64,000 nt of DNA from Candidatus Obscuribacterales bacterium (GTDB lineage Bacteria > Cyanobacteriota > Vampirovibrionia > Obscuribacterales > Obscuribacteraceae). The DNA lies in contig JAIETF010000028.1 of assembly GCA_019745415.1 (NCBI GenBank), positions 1 to 64,000 on the forward strand, read 5' to 3'. Made by a program: the position numbers and the translations under genes. Shown here in pieces: positions 61,687-64,000 of the stretch. The notes beneath the pieces were generated by a model, which saw only the letters and a list, made by a program, of their open reading frames with translations, ran no database searches and was not told the DNA's origin. How positions within the stretch are numbered: position 1 is the stretch's first letter; every line of letters starts with the position of its first letter.

Positions 61687-62342
61687 TGGATGCGCATTTC
61701 TTCAATCCACCCACATGGGCTGTAGTAGCCCTGGCTACAGTGGCGGTAGCCCTTTCCACGCCTGTTCTGGCTAAAGGTTTCTCACGCCGCGGCAAAGGTG
61801 TATTTTACGAATCAAACTTCCTCATTCAGCGCGCACCACAACTAGTATCAGTCTTCAATATCGTGCTTGTCTTTATTAGCTTCTTCACTTATAACAATCA
61901 CATAAGTCCGCCGCTGGCCACCCCACTCTTCACACTCACGCAGGCAGAACCGGGCGCGCTCGGCATAGTTTCTTGGCTGGGTGTATTGGTAATGCTCTCA
62001 GGCTTCGTCTTTATGATCGGTGGTTGGTATTCATTGGGCGAAGCTTTTTCTACCGATGCGGAACTTTTAGACGGGCAGAAAGTCAAAGATACTGGTCTCT
62101 TGAAATTTGTTATGCATCCCGCCTATTCAGGCATAATCCAATCACTCACCGGTGCATCAATTGCCGCCCTCTCACCCTTGAGCTTGGGTCTGGCAGTTTT
62201 TGTAGTGGCTCCGCTCTGGCTTAACCGAGCCAAGTACGAAGAAGAACTTTTGATCAAGACCTTTGGTGACAATTACAAGGAATATGCAGCCAAACTGAAG
62301 TGGAGACGATTGGTACCAAGTTTCTTCCCAATTGGTGTCTAG
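61686..62342 (+). CDS. isoprenylcysteine carboxyl methyltransferase-like membrane protein
   Basis: A 218-residue membrane protein with about five helices. The C-terminal half has the ICMT/phospholipid methyltransferase pattern: VKDTGLLKFVMHPAYSGI, a helix, then NRAKYEEELLIKTFGDNYKEYAAKLKWR. In this family the conserved MHPxY and EExLxxxFGxxYxxY residues bind SAM and substrate. Bacterial members methylate varied substrates, so the acceptor is unknown. TAATG coupling with the LolA-like gene puts it in the same operon. Confidence 0.78.
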   Translation: MDAHFFNPPTWAVVALATVAVALSTPVLAKGFSRRGKGVFYESNFLIQRAPQLVSVFNIVLVFISFFTYNNHISPPLATPLFTLTQAEPGALGIVSWLGVLVMLSGFVFMIGGWYSLGEAFSTDAELLDGQKVKDTGLLKFVMHPAYSGIIQSLTGASIAALSPLSLGLAVFVVAPLWLNRAKYEEELLIKTFGDNYKEYAAKLKWRRLVPSFFPIGV

Positions 62343-62394
62343 TCTAAATGAAAGGCTTAGGCTAGAATCTTTACAACACAAAAGCCGGTGCCCG

Positions 62395-63027
62395 ATGAAA
62401 AAAATTCTGCATATCTTTGTTATATCCTCCCTGCTTCTAGCTGCAACCTCGCTGCCCTCATCAGCCCGCGATTCAAAAGCAAAAAATACAGGCAAAAGCG
62501 CAGGCGTCAGCGATCCTGATCGCGATCTAAATCGCGAATTAAATAAGGTAGAGGCCAGGGATAACTCCCAGTGGGCTTCCGGCTCTATCGTAATCAAGGC
62601 GCCGCCTGAAGTTGTCTGGCAAGCTGTGCATGATGAACGCAACAGCGACCCCGATCTGGCTTACAGCAAAATACTTGAACAGGGCGAAAACGAATGTAAG
62701 CTGGAGCAGAAATTCACATTCATTCCGGTTATAGGTACCGCCGTCTGCCAAATGTACAATCACGAAGTGCCCAACGAACGTATCGACTACAAACTAATAA
62801 AGTCGGACCGCTTCAAGGCAATGGAAGGTTCTTGGGTATTGACCGCCATGGAAGAAGGTAAGACCAGACTGGATCTTTCCACAAACCTCGATATGGGCAT
62901 ACCTGTTCCCAGAGGCATGGTCAACGCCATCACCGCTAAAAAGTTGGCGACAAGATTAAAGCACGTAAAAGAAATGGCCGAAACCAGACACGCAAAGTTG
63001 GCCCAAAATAAGAAAATCACCCATTAG
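62395..63027 (+). CDS. exported SRPBCC/START-like protein
   Basis: A 210-residue protein. The ATG at 62395 is preferred because a signal peptide follows directly (ILHIFVISSLLLAATSLPSSA); the frame is open to 62332, overlapping the ICMT gene. After a charged linker, the SRPBCC fold shows SIVIKAPPEVVWQAVHDER, a strand-rich middle, and a C-terminal helix (MVNAITAKKLATRLKHVKEMAE). SRPBCC domains hold hydrophobic ligands in a deep pocket. It ends a four-gene rightward run that may act on lipid-like compounds in the envelope. Confidence 0.75.
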   Translation: MKKILHIFVISSLLLAATSLPSSARDSKAKNTGKSAGVSDPDRDLNRELNKVEARDNSQWASGSIVIKAPPEVVWQAVHDERNSDPDLAYSKILEQGENECKLEQKFTFIPVIGTAVCQMYNHEVPNERIDYKLIKSDRFKAMEGSWVLTAMEEGKTRLDLSTNLDMGIPVPRGMVNAITAKKLATRLKHVKEMAETRHAKLAQNKKITH

Positions 63028-63076
63028 ACCAGCCGCTGCGGCTGTCTAACAAGTTTCTTGCCTTTAATGGTAAATT

Positions 63077-63114
63077 CCCCCTTGTTATCACCAACAAGGG
63101 GGTGTATCTTTTTC
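63077..63114 (+). terminator. intrinsic terminator after the SRPBCC gene
   Basis: A 10-base-pair stem (63077-63086 with 63093-63102) with a 6-base loop is followed by TGTATCTTTTTC. It lies about 50 bases after the stop at 63027. Confidence 0.75.
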
Positions 63115-63160
63115 CAGCAGTTTCGATTTCGAGACCACAAGCTCAGACTAGGGAGTATCT

Positions 63161-64000
63161 ATGAAAACCAATCTTGTTTTTGCTCTTTCTCTTGCCCTGT
63201 CTATGCTGCAGATTTCCACAATCAATTGCCCACCAGCCAGCGCCTATTGCCAAGAACGCTATCAGCAGGGGGTCGAAGCCTATCAAGCCGGTGAGCTGGA
63301 CGAAGCCCGCAACCACTTTTTCACCTTTATTCAGCACAACAAAAACTATTACCCCGCCCACTATCAGCTGGGCAACACCCTGGTCAAGCTAGGCGAGTAT
63401 GGTCTGGCTCGCAGACAATATCAACTGGCCTTGAATCTCAATCCACCGGCCAATATCGCAACTGCCTGCAAACAAGCTCTAGCCCAACTTGCCTATCTTC
63501 CTGAAAATAAGAAGATAAGCCCTGATGTGCAAAACAACACAGTTTCAGGACGCCCTACACTTTACGAAGAAATGAGCCGCAAGGCCGATGAGCTAGACTC
63601 TCAGCGCCGTGCCAGTCTGGAAATGGAGAAGAAACGCATTCTCGAAGAAGCCGATAAACAAGCCAAACAGCTTATCAGCCAAGCCGAGCAGAAAGCTGAC
63701 GAATTGCACAAAAGCTCAAACACGAGACTCTATGCCTTCAACGACAAAGGCGAGATTACCGGCGAAGCAGGAGTGGGCATATCAACCCGCGCCTATAATT
63801 CTATTATGCAACCGGCCCAAGAAGAGGCTGAACGCATCAAGCAAGCAGCAAGAGAGAGGGTCAATCGCCTCAGCGCCGGACCTTCAGCTGCTGCCATCGT
63901 CTCGGGACTGAGCAATCAAAGTCAAATCAAATCAGGAACCAGGCTATCGAGCGATTCCAGTTTGAATTTGCGCAATTATATTCACAGTTCAGACCAAGGC
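63161..64000 (+). CDS. exported TPR/coiled-coil protein, 3' partial
   Basis: The gene begins at the ATG at 63161, with GGGAG 6 bases upstream, and runs open to the window end (280 codons seen). It encodes a signal peptide (residues about 5-27, ending in an Ala/Ser stretch), then TPR units (YQQGVEAYQAGELDEARNHFF, YPAHYQLGNTLVKLGEYGLARRQYQL), then a long charged coiled coil (about 135-190, rich in Glu, Lys and Gln). A further helical section follows to the edge. The remainder of the gene is outside the window, so length and function are unknown. Confidence 0.75.
   Translation, partial: MKTNLVFALSLALSMLQISTINCPPASAYCQERYQQGVEAYQAGELDEARNHFFTFIQHNKNYYPAHYQLGNTLVKLGEYGLARRQYQLALNLNPPANIATACKQALAQLAYLPENKKISPDVQNNTVSGRPTLYEEMSRKADELDSQRRASLEMEKKRILEEADKQAKQLISQAEQKADELHKSSNTRLYAFNDKGEITGEAGVGISTRAYNSIMQPAQEEAERIKQAARERVNRLSAGPSAAAIVSGLSNQSQIKSGTRLSSDSSLNLRNYIHSSDQG

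Overview
The window (about half G+C) reads as a stretch of chromosome from a bacterium with a Gram-negative type envelope, most likely a non-photosynthetic relative of cyanobacteria (Melainabacteria/Vampirovibrionia, order Obscuribacterales). That placement is inference from gene content: many TPR proteins, receiver-kinase fusions, HTTM membrane proteins, Tad-type pseudopilins and a ferredoxin-dependent 2-oxoacid oxidoreductase. No rRNA, tRNA, insertion sequence, phage gene or CRISPR array was recognised. TTG and GTG starts are frequent, and several starts below were moved to codons with a better ribosome binding site.

Layout. 1-4.1 kb: MTA phosphorylase, a small membrane protein and a split M16 peptidase pair. 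4.1-8.0 kb: two hypothetical genes, CpaB, and a TadE-like protein with a Ser-Glu-Thr repeat. 8.0-10.0 kb: purine salvage (Hpt, guanine deaminase). 10.1-15.8 kb: GNAT acetyltransferase, a degenerate ThDP enzyme, and the KorA/KorB oxidoreductase closed by a strong terminator. 15.8-23.5 kb: small membrane genes, an M48-like protein without HExxH, a leftward run (FIST sensor, TonB-C-like protein, MEMO1-AMMECR1 fusion), then a leftward run of alpha/beta hydrolase, thioredoxin-like protein and acyl-CoA ligase. 23.8-29.3 kb: an MFS-like protein, the first HTTM module, and two TPR proteins.

29.5-35.5 kb: a surface locus with a TadE-like protein, a TadG-like protein carrying a vWA domain, and a TadE-type membrane anchor fused to over 600 residues of Gly-Pro-X collagen-like repeat. 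35.5-39.1 kb: a second HTTM module with two companion genes of the same family as the one in the first module. 39.4-45.1 kb: signalling, two receiver-Ser/Thr kinase fusions flanking a PAS hybrid histidine kinase. 45.2-52.6 kb: a six-gene leftward membrane operon (twin His-rich membrane proteins, a small anchored protein, a TPR protein with protease-like domains, two GT-C-like proteins).

52.7-60.0 kb: a tightly overlapping seven-gene leftward operon (Cys-nucleophile alpha/beta hydrolase, enolase-superfamily enzyme, GH3-type amido synthetase, three SDRs, an Mpo1-like protein). Opposite it runs a rightward run (a possible haem-oxygenase-fold oxidase, LolA/DUF1571-like, ICMT-like, SRPBCC). Together these look like an uncharacterised acyl or lipid small-molecule pathway. 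The window ends inside a secreted TPR/coiled-coil gene.

The best candidates for undescribed biology are the duplicated HTTM-companion modules, the TadE-anchored collagen locus, the GH3/SDR/enolase operon, and the twin His-rich membrane proteins.
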